Below, in pieces: positions 47,936 to 57,109 of a DNA stretch of 64,000 bases. Positions within the stretch are counted from its first letter, which is position 1, and every line of letters begins with the position of its first letter. The DNA comes from Prosapia bicincta (Eukaryota > Arthropoda > Insecta > Hemiptera > Cercopidae). The position numbers were made by a program, and so were the translations under genes. The notes under the pieces were generated by a model. It did no database searches and was not told the DNA's origin. It saw nothing but the letters and a program-made list of their open reading frames with translations. The DNA lies in NCBI GenBank assembly GCA_036971475.1, contig JBAIZL010000005.1:233772869-233836868 (forward strand), in the 5' to 3' direction.

Positions 47936-50900
47936 ATGGCCGTACGTGTTGTATCAACGGAACAGACATATGTAAGGAAATTCCGTTTGAACGGTACTAG
48001 AGTGACATTCAACTTTAACCCCGTACCAGCCACGGAAAACGAGTTGATGTGGGTCAGACGAGGACTAGAGGAAATCCTAGAGACTATGAAAAACAACGCT
48101 ACCGAAGACATGCAATTGGGCTTTACCATGCAGAGCTTAAATCTCCGAAACCACGCCCCTGGATATATTGCGTTTAGAGCTGCCTCTGCGACAACTGTGG
48201 ACGCCCTGTTTAACATCCTAGGCTCAATAATCCAGAGCAACGCAAATACATTCAAAGCCGACGACACCTTCAGAGTGACCTGTACCAAGGTTAAAGTACC
48301 TGTAGGGCGAGGGCGCAGTCGTGTAAGACCTGGAATGTATAATAACTTCGTAGAAGAATCGCACTGTAGGAAAGGGATTGTTACGATTAAAAACACAGAC
48401 AACCTCTGTTTACCCCGTGCTCTGGTTGTAGCTATAGCGCATGCGTCAAGAGACCCAGAGTACAAGCTTGTGTGTAGGGACAGATGCAAACGTCAAACCA
48501 ACAGAGCAAAACAGCTAATGACTGACGCAGGGGTGCAGATAGGAGACGGCGGTGCAGGCATTCGAGAGCTGCAACAGTTTCAAGATTTACTCACCAATTA
48601 TAAAATCACCGTCTACAATTACGGCAGCAAAGGTCGTGATATCTACTTTGAAGGCGACGTTCAGAACCCCAAGCATAAGTTAAACTTGTTATATCACGCC
48701 AACCACTATAATGTTGTTACAAGTCTGACTGGTGCGTTCGCTTGTAATTACTATTGCGAATTGTGTCATGTTCCATACAACGATCGCATGTGCCATAGAT
48801 GCTCGGCCCAATGCAGCTCTTGCAAGAGGACCCCGCCATGTGTGCTTGAAGACGAAGCCATCCTGTGCGGCGACTGCAATAGACAATTTCAAAATAGAGC
48901 CTGCTTTAAGGCGCACATGAAGAGCGTATGCCGGGCTATAAGAAAGTGCCCAGACTGTAATAGATACATTCTAAAGAAGGATAGAAAAACTCCTCACGTG
49001 TGCGGCGAGAGCTATTGTAAAGTGTGTAAGGATTACAGGCCTGCAGGCCATCTGTGCTACATGAGAATTGATACACGTCGCCCGTTATCAACCAACTTCC
49101 TGTTTGTCTTCTTTGATCTTGAAACTCGACAAGACGAGGTTATTAACGACGCTCGTGTGCATCGAGTCAACCTGTGTGTATCCCAGCAATACTGTTGGAT
49201 GTGTATGAAGGAAGGCGGCGCCTGCCCACAGTGCACGGATAGAACCAGAGTCTTCAGAGAGGATCCCATCAACGGGTTCATGGCGTACCTAATGGAAGTG
49301 CGAAAGGCGTACAAGAAGGTGATTGTTATCGCTCACAACGGCCAGGCCTTTGACTTTCAGTTTATCCTAAAGTACGTCATAGAAGAGACACAGTTTACAC
49401 CCGAACTGATTATGCGTGGGACAAAAGTGATTCTGATGGAGATTGATAACACAAAGTTCATTGACTCTCTCAACTACATGCCTATGGCTCTATCAAAACT
49501 GCCTAAAGCCTTCGATCTGCCTCCGGAAAAGAAGAAGGGATATTTTCCGCACCTGTTCAACACCCTGGCAAACCAAACGTATGTAGGACCCATGCCTGCC
49601 AAAGAGTACTACTGCCCCGACTCCATGTTTGACAAGAATCACGAAGAGTTTTCACGATGGTACGACGAGCAGGTGCGCAACGAGTACGTCTTTGACTTTC
49701 AAAAGGAGATATTCGAGTACTGCCTATCGGATGTGGAGATCCTGGCACAGGCGTGCCTGAAATTCAGGGCCTGTTTCCTACAAGAGTGCAATGTCGATCC
49801 GTTTCTAGAGGCGGTGACTATCGCCAGCGCATGTAACCTGGCGTTCAGAAGGAACTTTCTTAAACCAAACACCATAGCCATACTACCAAAGGCTGGCTAC
49901 CGCCTGGCCGATAAACAATCGTATATCGCTCTGCAATGGTTGTTGTGGCTCGAAACAGAGGGCAACCTGCGAATAAGTCATGCAGGTAACGGCCGAGAGA
50001 TGAAGGTCGACGGCTTAAAGGTCGACGGGCTGTGCACAGAGACAAACACCGTGTACGAGTTCCAGGGATGCTGGTTCCACGGCTGCCCAAAATGCTTCCC
50101 CAACGGACGTGACGCTGCTCTGGAGGACGATCCGGCGGACACGCACAACGCACGCCTCGAAAGGACAAGGGCCAAGAACGCTAAAATCGCACAGGCCGGC
50201 TACCAGGTCGTCGAGATGTGGGAGTGTGTATTTAGGCAGCAGAAGAAGGACGACAAGTCCATGGATTACCTCGACAATCATCCCGTCCTCAACGCAGCGC
50301 CTCTCAACCCCCGCCACGCATTCTTCGGCGGCAGAACTGGAAATATAAAGACCTACTGCGCCGCTAAAGAGGACGAAACCATCCAGTACGCCGACGTGTG
50401 TTCCCTCTACCCGTGGGTATGCAAGTATGGAAAATACCCGATTGGACATCCAAAGTTGGCCGTCGGCAACGATGAATGCAGGAAACTGGGGATGAGCGCC
50501 GAAGGGTTGCTCAAGTGCACAATTCTGCCGCCTACATCGCTCTACCACCCCGTATTGCCGCTAAAGATGAATAACAAGCTGATGTTTGTACTATGTCGGA
50601 CATGCGGCGAAACTCTCAATCCTGGCGATTGCGACCATACGGTGGACGAGCGGGCTCTGACGGGCACATGGACCATGGACGAGATACGCAAGGCTGTAGA
50701 GAAGGGCTATGTTGTTGTGGAAATGCACGAGATGTGGCAGTACGAGATGGCTTCAGGGAACGACGGCCTGTTTAAAGATTTTATTAATAAATTTCTAAAG
50801 ATGAAACAGGAAGCGTCAGGCTACCCCGGCTGGTGCAAAACTGAGGAAGACAGGGCAAAGTATGTGGAGGATTATTTCACCAACGAGGGTGTCCGTTTGG

Positions 50901-51688
50901 ACCAAACAAAGATCGCCAAAAATGAAGGATCCCGTTCGTTGGCAAAACTAATGTTGAACTCGTTTTGGGGAAAATTTGGACAGAGGGAGAACCAAACTAA
51001 AACGTCGATTATCAGGGAGCCTCAGGAACTGTTTAGAATGCTGCAGAGCCCATCCATTGACGTCAACCACATTCAGGAAGTAAACGAAGACGTATTGGTA
51101 GTGAATTGGCAGTTTGCGGATGACGTTTGCGAGATACTGCCCACCGTCAACGTTGTGCTAGCCGTCTACACCACTGCTCACGCCCGGTTAAAGCTTTACG
51201 AATATATGGACGCTCTCGGCCCTCAACTTATCTACAAGGATACAGACAGTGTGGTATACCTTCATAGGGAGGGATTGCCAAGAGTAGTGACTGGAGATTA
51301 TTTAGGCCAGATGACTGACGAGCTCTCGGAATACGGCCCTGGTTCCTACATTACCGAATTCGTCTCTGGAGGTCCTAAGGTCTACGCCTACAAAGTATGG
51401 TCTACAAATAAAAACAAACACGTGACCGTGTGCAAGGTCAAGGGCCTGACTCTCAATCTCGGCACATCAGCCTCGGTCAATTTTGAATCGATGAAGCGGA
51501 TGGTTTTGGAGGGTAGCGATCCTATCGTAACCACCAGCGATAGGATACGCCGCACAGAAGATCGTGACGTCATCACCACGTCAGAAAGTAAAATCTTCAG
51601 GTTAACTGGTGCAAAGAGGAAGTTGGACGAGGACGACGGATACAACACACTGCCCTACGGTTACAAGCGTCTACGCATGAGCGAATAG
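47936..51688 (+). CDS. polB: Protein-primed-type family B DNA polymerase
   Basis: 1250 residues in one exon. I chose the ATG at 47936 (context AAAATGG), because the six codons upstream extend only from a GTG. Residues about 153-257 look like an OTU-type cysteine protease fold: TDNLCLPRAL has C158 and HYNVV has H257. A Cys/His-rich zinc-binding stretch follows (about 270-385). The exonuclease motifs are FDLET (D394, E396), HNGQAFD (N468, D473) and YCLSD (Y595, D599). Next come a KVDG...YEFQGC segment (about 694-725) typical of protein-primed polymerases, motif A DVCSLYP (D820), motif B KLMLNSFWGKFG (1004-1015) and motif C DTD (D1102, D1104). The C-terminal part has TEFVSGGPK (about 1141-1149). 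All catalytic residues are intact and no frameshift is seen, so the gene looks active or recently active. It would replicate linear DNA from a terminal protein. Family: Polinton, adintovirus and related PolB. Confidence 0.95.
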   Translation: MAVRVVSTEQTYVRKFRLNGTRVTFNFNPVPATENELMWVRRGLEEILETMKNNATEDMQLGFTMQSLNLRNHAPGYIAFRAASATTVDALFNILGSIIQSNANTFKADDTFRVTCTKVKVPVGRGRSRVRPGMYNNFVEESHCRKGIVTIKNTDNLCLPRALVVAIAHASRDPEYKLVCRDRCKRQTNRAKQLMTDAGVQIGDGGAGIRELQQFQDLLTNYKITVYNYGSKGRDIYFEGDVQNPKHKLNLLYHANHYNVVTSLTGAFACNYYCELCHVPYNDRMCHRCSAQCSSCKRTPPCVLEDEAILCGDCNRQFQNRACFKAHMKSVCRAIRKCPDCNRYILKKDRKTPHVCGESYCKVCKDYRPAGHLCYMRIDTRRPLSTNFLFVFFDLETRQDEVINDARVHRVNLCVSQQYCWMCMKEGGACPQCTDRTRVFREDPINGFMAYLMEVRKAYKKVIVIAHNGQAFDFQFILKYVIEETQFTPELIMRGTKVILMEIDNTKFIDSLNYMPMALSKLPKAFDLPPEKKKGYFPHLFNTLANQTYVGPMPAKEYYCPDSMFDKNHEEFSRWYDEQVRNEYVFDFQKEIFEYCLSDVEILAQACLKFRACFLQECNVDPFLEAVTIASACNLAFRRNFLKPNTIAILPKAGYRLADKQSYIALQWLLWLETEGNLRISHAGNGREMKVDGLKVDGLCTETNTVYEFQGCWFHGCPKCFPNGRDAALEDDPADTHNARLERTRAKNAKIAQAGYQVVEMWECVFRQQKKDDKSMDYLDNHPVLNAAPLNPRHAFFGGRTGNIKTYCAAKEDETIQYADVCSLYPWVCKYGKYPIGHPKLAVGNDECRKLGMSAEGLLKCTILPPTSLYHPVLPLKMNNKLMFVLCRTCGETLNPGDCDHTVDERALTGTWTMDEIRKAVEKGYVVVEMHEMWQYEMASGNDGLFKDFINKFLKMKQEASGYPGWCKTEEDRAKYVEDYFTNEGVRLDQTKIAKNEGSRSLAKLMLNSFWGKFGQRENQTKTSIIREPQELFRMLQSPSIDVNHIQEVNEDVLVVNWQFADDVCEILPTVNVVLAVYTTAHARLKLYEYMDALGPQLIYKDTDSVVYLHREGLPRVVTGDYLGQMTDELSEYGPGSYITEFVSGGPKVYAYKVWSTNKNKHVTVCKVKGLTLNLGTSASVNFESMKRMVLEGSDPIVTTSDRIRRTEDRDVITTSESKIFRLTGAKRKLDEDDGYNTLPYGYKRLRMSE

Positions 51689-51729
51689 CTATATTCAACT
51701 TGAAAGACGTTAATAGATTAATTTTGTAT

Positions 51730-51990
51730 TAATTCTGTAAAGTGGTTAGATAAGCATATTGTAATTCAGCCAGCTAGATTATATATAGGTATTATTTATT
51801 CACATTGATTACTGTCTAGTGATTATCTATATATTGTATAAACAGTCTTTTAGGCAGAAGCTAGATTATATATATATATGTATTAATTATGCACCTTGAT
51901 TATCTGTATATTGTATAAATATTCAACTAGATTATATATAAGTATTAATTATGCACAATGATTTGCTATGTTTTCTATAAATATTCAGAC
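51730..51990 (+). repeat. AT-rich imperfect tandem repeat after PolB
   Basis: About three diverged units of some 65-75 bp, each with CTAGATTATATATA, TATTAATTATGCAC-like and TTGTATAAA-like phrases. No perfect AATAAA was found for the polymerase transcript; TATAAA-type variants occur here. Confidence 0.6.
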
Positions 51991-52089
51991 TAACCAACTT
52001 GTGGCTACAAAATATTCCACGAATGAGTAAACAATATGAATAGCTGACGAATGTTGATTTTTTCACACACAAATGTTTTTGTAAAGTAA

Positions 52090-52330
52090 TTTGACCCCCT
52101 GCTTGGCGGGTAGTGTGAAAGAAACGAATGAAAGCCCACTGGCGAGGCTCTGCGTAGCCCGTAAGGTTGTATGCATCCCCTCTGGAGTGGCCGTAAAGGT
52201 TCGTAAGGGTGAATGTACTTGTCAAGCAGGAGGGTCGTTGATATACGGAGGCATCAATTTGATTTTGGAGGATGTCACGTGGAGTAGGCGGGGCTTGGGG
52301 CCTCTCCTTTCCCCCTTCGGGGGATATTTG
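52090..52330 (+). other. GC-rich island of unknown nature downstream of PolB
   Basis: About 240 bp of GC-rich sequence inside AT-rich DNA. It ends in a strong hairpin (CCCCC, loop TTC, GGGGG). Weak RNA polymerase III-like boxes are visible (TGGCGAGGCTC near 52140 and GGTTCGTAAGG near 52198). A plus-strand frame is open for 111 codons but has no ATG, and the minus strand is open too. It could be a structured RNA, a SINE fragment or captured sequence. It has no counterpart in element A. Confidence 0.4.
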
Positions 52331-52479
52331 TGTGAACAAAGTATAGACAATATTATTGCAATAACCTTTATGTTATATATATTTTATACTTGTAATCATT
52401 TATTTGAAGCACCTGTTATATTGTAAAACATACAGATTTAGAATTTTAGACTTTACAGAGGCCTGATAGTACTAACAAT

Positions 52480-52850
52480 GACTTTGCTGTGTTTTGCTGC
52501 TAATCAGTTTATATTTTTGTTAGATTTAGCATTAGACCTATGACATGAATTGTATTTAGCCTAAATTATGCCATGTGATTGGAATATTTATGAGATATGT
52601 CTAAGCTAGTGTCTATAGTTGATGTATTAATTACCTAGATATGTCTAAACTTTTTTTAATTGTGTATAAAGCAATTGTAATTAGATTTAAGATTGAATGT
52701 TTAGTTTTGTACATTGTTCAGATCATAATGTTATTGTAATTATACAGTTTTATTGTCAAATGACTATTACTAATTACCTTATCCTGTGTTGACCTTTGCA
52801 TTAAGTGCAAGCACATGTAAACATAGTCGCTTGAAGGAACACACTGAATT
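52480..52850. other. Ancestral IAP 3' flank retained in B
   Basis: Noncoding sequence matching 34660-35040 of element A in reverse orientation. It shows where the IAP gene lay before most of it was lost. Confidence 0.7.
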
Positions 52851-52901
52851 AGACTCTTAGCGTAGCGGATGTCTGTACTCTTGATGGTTCAATGCACACC
52901 C
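52851..52901 (-). pseudogene. IAP gene relic (end of RING only)
   Basis: On the minus strand, GGGTGTGCATTGAACC, a short gap, then GACATCCGCTACG and TAAGAG align to the last part of the element A IAP gene (about 34543-34608), with an internal deletion of about 16 bases that removes RING cysteines. The BIR domain, the linker, most of the RING and the core promoter are gone, replaced by about 90 unrelated bases. The 3' flank and the upstream conserved block remain on the two sides in the expected order. Confidence 0.75.
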
Positions 52902-53002
52902 ATTGAGAAATTGTTAAATGACTAGCGTCAGAACATGATCATAGGCACTGGTATGTAACTGTCCTGTAGATAGCAAATATAGGTGGTAAGTTAATCCTAT
53001 AC

Positions 53003-53170
53003 AGATGACCGCCCTGACGTCGTCTTGACCGACATTGAGTTTGACGTCATTTGCTGCGGTTATGTTGATATCGCGGTCGTAAAAATATTACTGTAAGGAT
53101 TTAAACAAGCATTGTCGAGCTGTGTGTATGATCTACACCTGCAATGAAGCGTAATAACACTGTTTATTGA
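53003..53170. promoter_or_regulatory. Conserved block shared with the A intergenic region
   Basis: High-identity reverse-orientation match to 33735-33935, including TTTGACGTCATTTGCTGCGG and TTGTCGAGCTGTG. Here it no longer sits beside an intact IAP gene, so its survival could reflect a second role or simply recent loss. Confidence 0.65.
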
Positions 53171-54453
53171 CTTGTAGGCCTATGTACCGTATCATGCATA
53201 TTGGTTTAATACAGAATGTGTGTAGATTTACAGGTATTTTAACCTAACACAATATGTATGCCTATGTGGGTTACCACCCATATATACTTAATACAGGTTT
53301 ACGTGGATATTGGCTAAACACAATCTGTAGGCTAATATAGGGTAACATAGATATTGGATTAATACAGAGAGAGAATGTAAGTGTCCTTGCTTACTAGCTT
53401 GTTGCGTAACACACATAATGGCTTAATACATGATGTATACTATTGTGATTGGTAGATGTATTACCACTCCAAACTGGCTTCACCTAAGACCTGACTCCTG
53501 GGTGGCTATACCTATGACCTGGGTGTCTTTACCTATGGCCTCAAGGTAGCGTTACCTTGGGCCTACCTCCAAGGTAGCTTTACCTTAGTTAGTATGCTGT
53601 AATTGATACAACATACCTAGACAATATGTGAGATATTTTGGTAAGTGTTGGTAGCTATCTATATATTGTCTAAGGCCTAAGGCTTTTGCCAGTGCCTTCA
53701 CTAACCATAACCCATTAGCTGAAACGTTGTTCTGGCCGTAGCCTATTTGAGCTTGGTGTCAATGTCGTTCGTTTGAACTTCGTGTATGTTGGTCGGCTAA
53801 GTTTGGCGTAGTGTTGTATAGTTGAAACGTTAGCCATTTGATCTAGCTCTGTTGTTAGGCCATGTATCGGTTGTTAGGGTATGTATTTGATTCAGGGTTG
53901 GGTATCTATTGTCTAGCTATGTAGCCTATGGTCAGGCCAGGTATGTTGTCAGGCCCTGTAGGCTATGGTGAGGCTAGGTATCTGTTGTCAGGGTATGGGT
54001 TACACTTAGGCTTACTCTTGCATTACCATATGGGTAGCCGGCTTAGCATAATATGTGGGTTTACATACATAACACACAGGCTAACTATATATATTACCCA
54101 AGCCATGCAATGGATATTATATGTTAACCCTTCGTCGGGCTGTGCATCGAATACTGTGTGTTACCCCTAGTCAAGCCATTCATCGGATACTATGTGATAC
54201 GCATTAGCCTAGCTATGCACCAGGTACTATTTAATAACCATTAGCCAGACTATGCAATGAATATTATGTGTTAGTTTGTAATCAACCTACTCATGTGATA
54301 ATCATAGTCAATCTGCTCATCGGATACTGTTTGTTAGGCCCTAGTCGGACCGTGCATTTTATATTATGTGTTAACTTGTATTTAAACTTCTCATCGGATA
54401 CGATGTGTTTACCTCTACAAACAGCATCGCCCGCTTTGTTGTAATCAACAGTC
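53171..54453 (+). other. Arm-like gene-free segment inside element B
   Basis: The stretch consists of the same repeat phrases that fill the arms of element A. These are GGTTTAATACAGAATGTG-type repeats, then GGTAGCTTTACC segments near 53470-53585, then a block matching 35105-35410 (53555-53830), then ACTATGTGTTAACC-type repeats. No gene has support. Confidence 0.65.
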
Positions 54454-54681
54454 GTGGTTGTGATGTAATTATGGATCAGTCCAACTTGCTTGGACTCGTC
54501 CACTCACCTCTCAAATGGACTCTTCCACAGCTATGTATAAAACATTATATACAGGTGGAGATATAGTGTGGTTGTGACGTAATTATGGATCAGTCCAACT
54601 TGCTTGGACTCGTCCACTCACCTCTCAAATGGACTCTTCCACAGCTATGTATAAAACATTATATACAGGTGGAGATATAGT
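54454..54681 (+). promoter_or_regulatory. Two 114-bp tandem promoter-like repeats
   Basis: Two almost identical copies (54454-54567 and 54568-54681). Each contains GGACTCGTCCACTCACCTCT, GGACTCTTCCACAGCTATG and a TATAAAA box (54536 and 54650). The pair lies upstream of the 124-codon frame and the RING gene. The shared GGACTC motif is inverted upstream of PolB. Confidence 0.6.
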
Positions 54682-54802
54682 GCTTTTGCATAGTCTGTGT
54701 TTCAAGTGATCTGTGTGTGTGTGTTTGCCTTGCTTTGATATAGACAGTTTGGACTTACCTGTATCTGTAAAGCAAGTGTTGATGAAATCTTTTAAAGACT
54801 AA

Positions 54803-55237
54803 AGGCCTTGTGATACATCTGAATCTTTATCTATAGATTTCAATAATTTAGACTTTTCAGTATTGTTATGGTTGAAGAACCACCGTGGCTCTGTAACTGT
54901 GTATGCCTACGAGAGGACATTTGTCAAATTTATTAGATTTCACTACACAGGTCTGTCTAATAATATTTGCCGAGAGTGTTTGAGTAACTTTGTGCTCCGT
55001 AGGGCAGATAGTTTCGACATCAAAAGTGCCGGTTACACATACTCTATAGCTGAAGTGGACGGCTTCGAATTTATTGGAGACTCTGATAACTGGTGCGATA
55101 TCTGTTTAAGCCCGTTATATAGTTTTGAAGACTTTCTGCAATCAACCCCTGAAGAGAGCTATACTCTGATCAACTATTGTGATCCGTTAATCTGTAGATC
55201 ATACATTCACGAGAGATGGCGTCACGACAACCTATAA
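54803..55237 (+). CDS. Uncertain cysteine-containing frame without ATG
   Basis: An open frame of up to 145 codons. Its last 124 codons follow a good acceptor (CTTTTCAG, ending 54860). It lacks any in-frame ATG, so it would need an upstream exon that I could not place, or a non-ATG start. Two Cys pairs (ICREC and WCDIC) suggest a zinc-binding module; composition is otherwise ordinary and protein-like. It ends 22 bases into the first exon of the RING gene, in a different frame. I do not recognise a family. It may be an exon of an alternative transcript or a decaying gene. Confidence 0.35.
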   Translation, partial: RPCDTSESLSIDFNNLDFSVLLWLKNHRGSVTVYAYERTFVKFIRFHYTGLSNNICRECLSNFVLRRADSFDIKSAGYTYSIAEVDGFEFIGDSDNWCDICLSPLYSFEDFLQSTPEESYTLINYCDPLICRSYIHERWRHDNL

Positions 55238-56510
55238 ACACTCGCATTGTAAGTACCTAGTCTTTTTTCAAATTGAGTTAAGTCTAGATGACACAATAGG
55301 TGTTTATTTATAGGAGAGAATATTTTCACAATTATTTTTTTTTTTTTTGTAATGCCTAGGTCATACACTATATTGAATGAGTGGTGGTGTATTTTGGATA
55401 TATTATATGTTAATGTCACGTCTTTTTCAATTTTTGTAAGGCTTAGATCACACAGTATATTGAATGAGTGGTAGTCTATTTTCAATAGCGTTTAATATAT
55501 ATTTTGGACACGAGGTAGCGTCATTTTCAAATTATCTGAAGCCTAGATCATAGAGTATATTGAGTGAGTGGTAGTTTATTTTCATTAGCGTTTAATATAT
55601 ATTTTGGATACGAGATATTATATGTTAATGTCAGGCCTTTTTCAAAAGCCTTAGATCACACAGTATATTGAATGAGTGGTAGTCTATTTTCAACAGCGCT
55701 TAATACATATTTTGGACACGAGGTAGCGTCATGTTCAAATTATCTGAGGCCTAGATCATAGAATATATTCAATGGTAGTTTATTTAGATTCTTTTTTTTT
55801 TCTAGACGTACACAGCGCTTTCAGATTCTTCACTATCCTATTCGCCTCTACTACTACCTATGGGCTCGTCTCCAGGAGATTTACCTACCCGTCCGCCTGG
55901 CATTGATACGGACAGCGATGAGGAAGACCATAGACCCTGCTATAGTTCTGATGATTCGTTTTCGTTTCGCCTGCACGATTTCCTGATGGTTTCTCATCCA
56001 CCGAGGAACCCGCCTTCACCCCGCACATGCATACAGACGCTGGATTACACCTTGATGCAGCTCCAGCTGGCTATTAGGGATCTACGGACGGCTGCCTCAA
56101 AATCTTACTACAAGACGAGCCGGACCTTTGCGTATAACGTTTGGGGCATGACGAGACGGTTCCTAAAGGATATTGTGGTGGCTGGAGACTACACTGTCCA
56201 GCGTTCCACTAATGTAGGTGGATTTTCATATTATTTCAATTGGCTTTTCTTTCAGGCTATCTGGACCTATTTACTAATCATATTGTTTCTTACAGGATTT
56301 GTATATGCATATACACTTGTTACTAATTGACTTTTTTGCCTTCAGCCACAACCGGCAGAGTTTGGCTTATGCATTATATGTTGTGAGAACCCTCGCAACG
56401 CTGTTGCCACACCATGCGGACATGTCTTTTGCTTAACCTGTCTCTCAAGATGTATTCGCTGCCCACATTGCAGATCTCGGGTCATCGATATATTTAAATT
56501 ATATTTGTAA
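55216..56510 (+). CDS. RING-finger protein, three exons (element B)
   Basis: Exons at 55216-55248, 55806-56213 and 56346-56510, with GTAAGT/TAG and GTAGGT/CAG junctions, both in phase 0, give 201 residues. Residues 1-11 come from the short first exon, as in the element A gene. Residues 12-75 are Ser/Pro/Asp-rich and probably disordered. Residues about 85-140 are helical, with DLRTA and VWGMTRRFL resembling exon 5 of the A gene. Residues 156-189 form a C-terminal C3HC4 RING (C156, C159, C171, H173, C176, C179, C186, C189). It is probably an E3 ubiquitin ligase with unknown target. If the second intron is retained, the frame runs on through a hydrophobic stretch of about 20 residues and stops at 56330, losing the RING. 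Exon 1 is the least certain part. Confidence 0.75.
55320..55795 (+). repeat. Imperfect repeats in RING gene intron 1
   Basis: Four to five diverged units of about 110-120 bp, recognised by TAGATCACACAGTATATTGA, TGAGTGGTAGT and ATATTTTGGA. All lie inside the first intron. Confidence 0.7.
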
Positions 56511-56561
56511 TATTGAGGAACAATTTATATCTATGCACTGTAAAATTATTTTTATATGTTT

Positions 56562-56567
56562 AATAAA
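56562..56567 (+). terminator. Polyadenylation signal of the B RING gene
   Basis: AATAAA, 51 bases past the stop codon. Confidence 0.75.
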
Positions 56568-56569
56568 TC

Positions 56570-57109
56570 GTCATGCTGAATATACTTATTGTATATATTA
56601 TTTCATATACCTACCCTTTTCGGATCCTTATATCGCTGGCCTTATCCAATATTATATGTTTATATTGCTAAATCACTCTGTTGAATAGATAGTTGGGTTC
56701 GTTTTATAGCATATATTTATTCATGTTATGTGATAGACCTCGTTATTAGTGTTTCTCCATAGACCTTTATATCTAAACCTATTACATTATAGAATATATA
56801 CATAGTAGCTATCTGTGTACTTAATCTACAACGGCCTAATACTATTATATTTAAACACATTTTTGGCTGTAGGGTGTATACATAGCTGACTTTTTGTTAT
56901 ATATGTATGCCATGGTATAACGATATTACATAGTATATCGATGCAATAATCAAATCGACATAGCCGTACGTGTTTTAGGCTTGCTATAGCGGTCACCGGT
57001 TATCATTGCGGTTTTCTGATATTGCGTTATCGTTGTCTGTACACGTCTGGCACACGGTCAGGCGTCTTCCAACATAAGGCTTTGTCGCAATGTTTCACTT
57101 TTAGAGGTA
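56570..57109. other. Subterminal noncoding stretch, right side of B
   Basis: It contains the conserved subterminal block in two parts: TTATTCATGTTATGTGATAG at about 56725 and GCTATAGCGGTCACCGGTTA with GATATTGCGTTATCG at about 56980-57030. Both are shared with the arms of element A. No gene. Confidence 0.6.

Noticed and set aside
47878..48489. A 203-codon minus-strand frame
   Set aside because: It lies entirely antisense to the N-terminal part of the polymerase and is a by-product of its codon composition, like the other antisense frames at 49557-50548.
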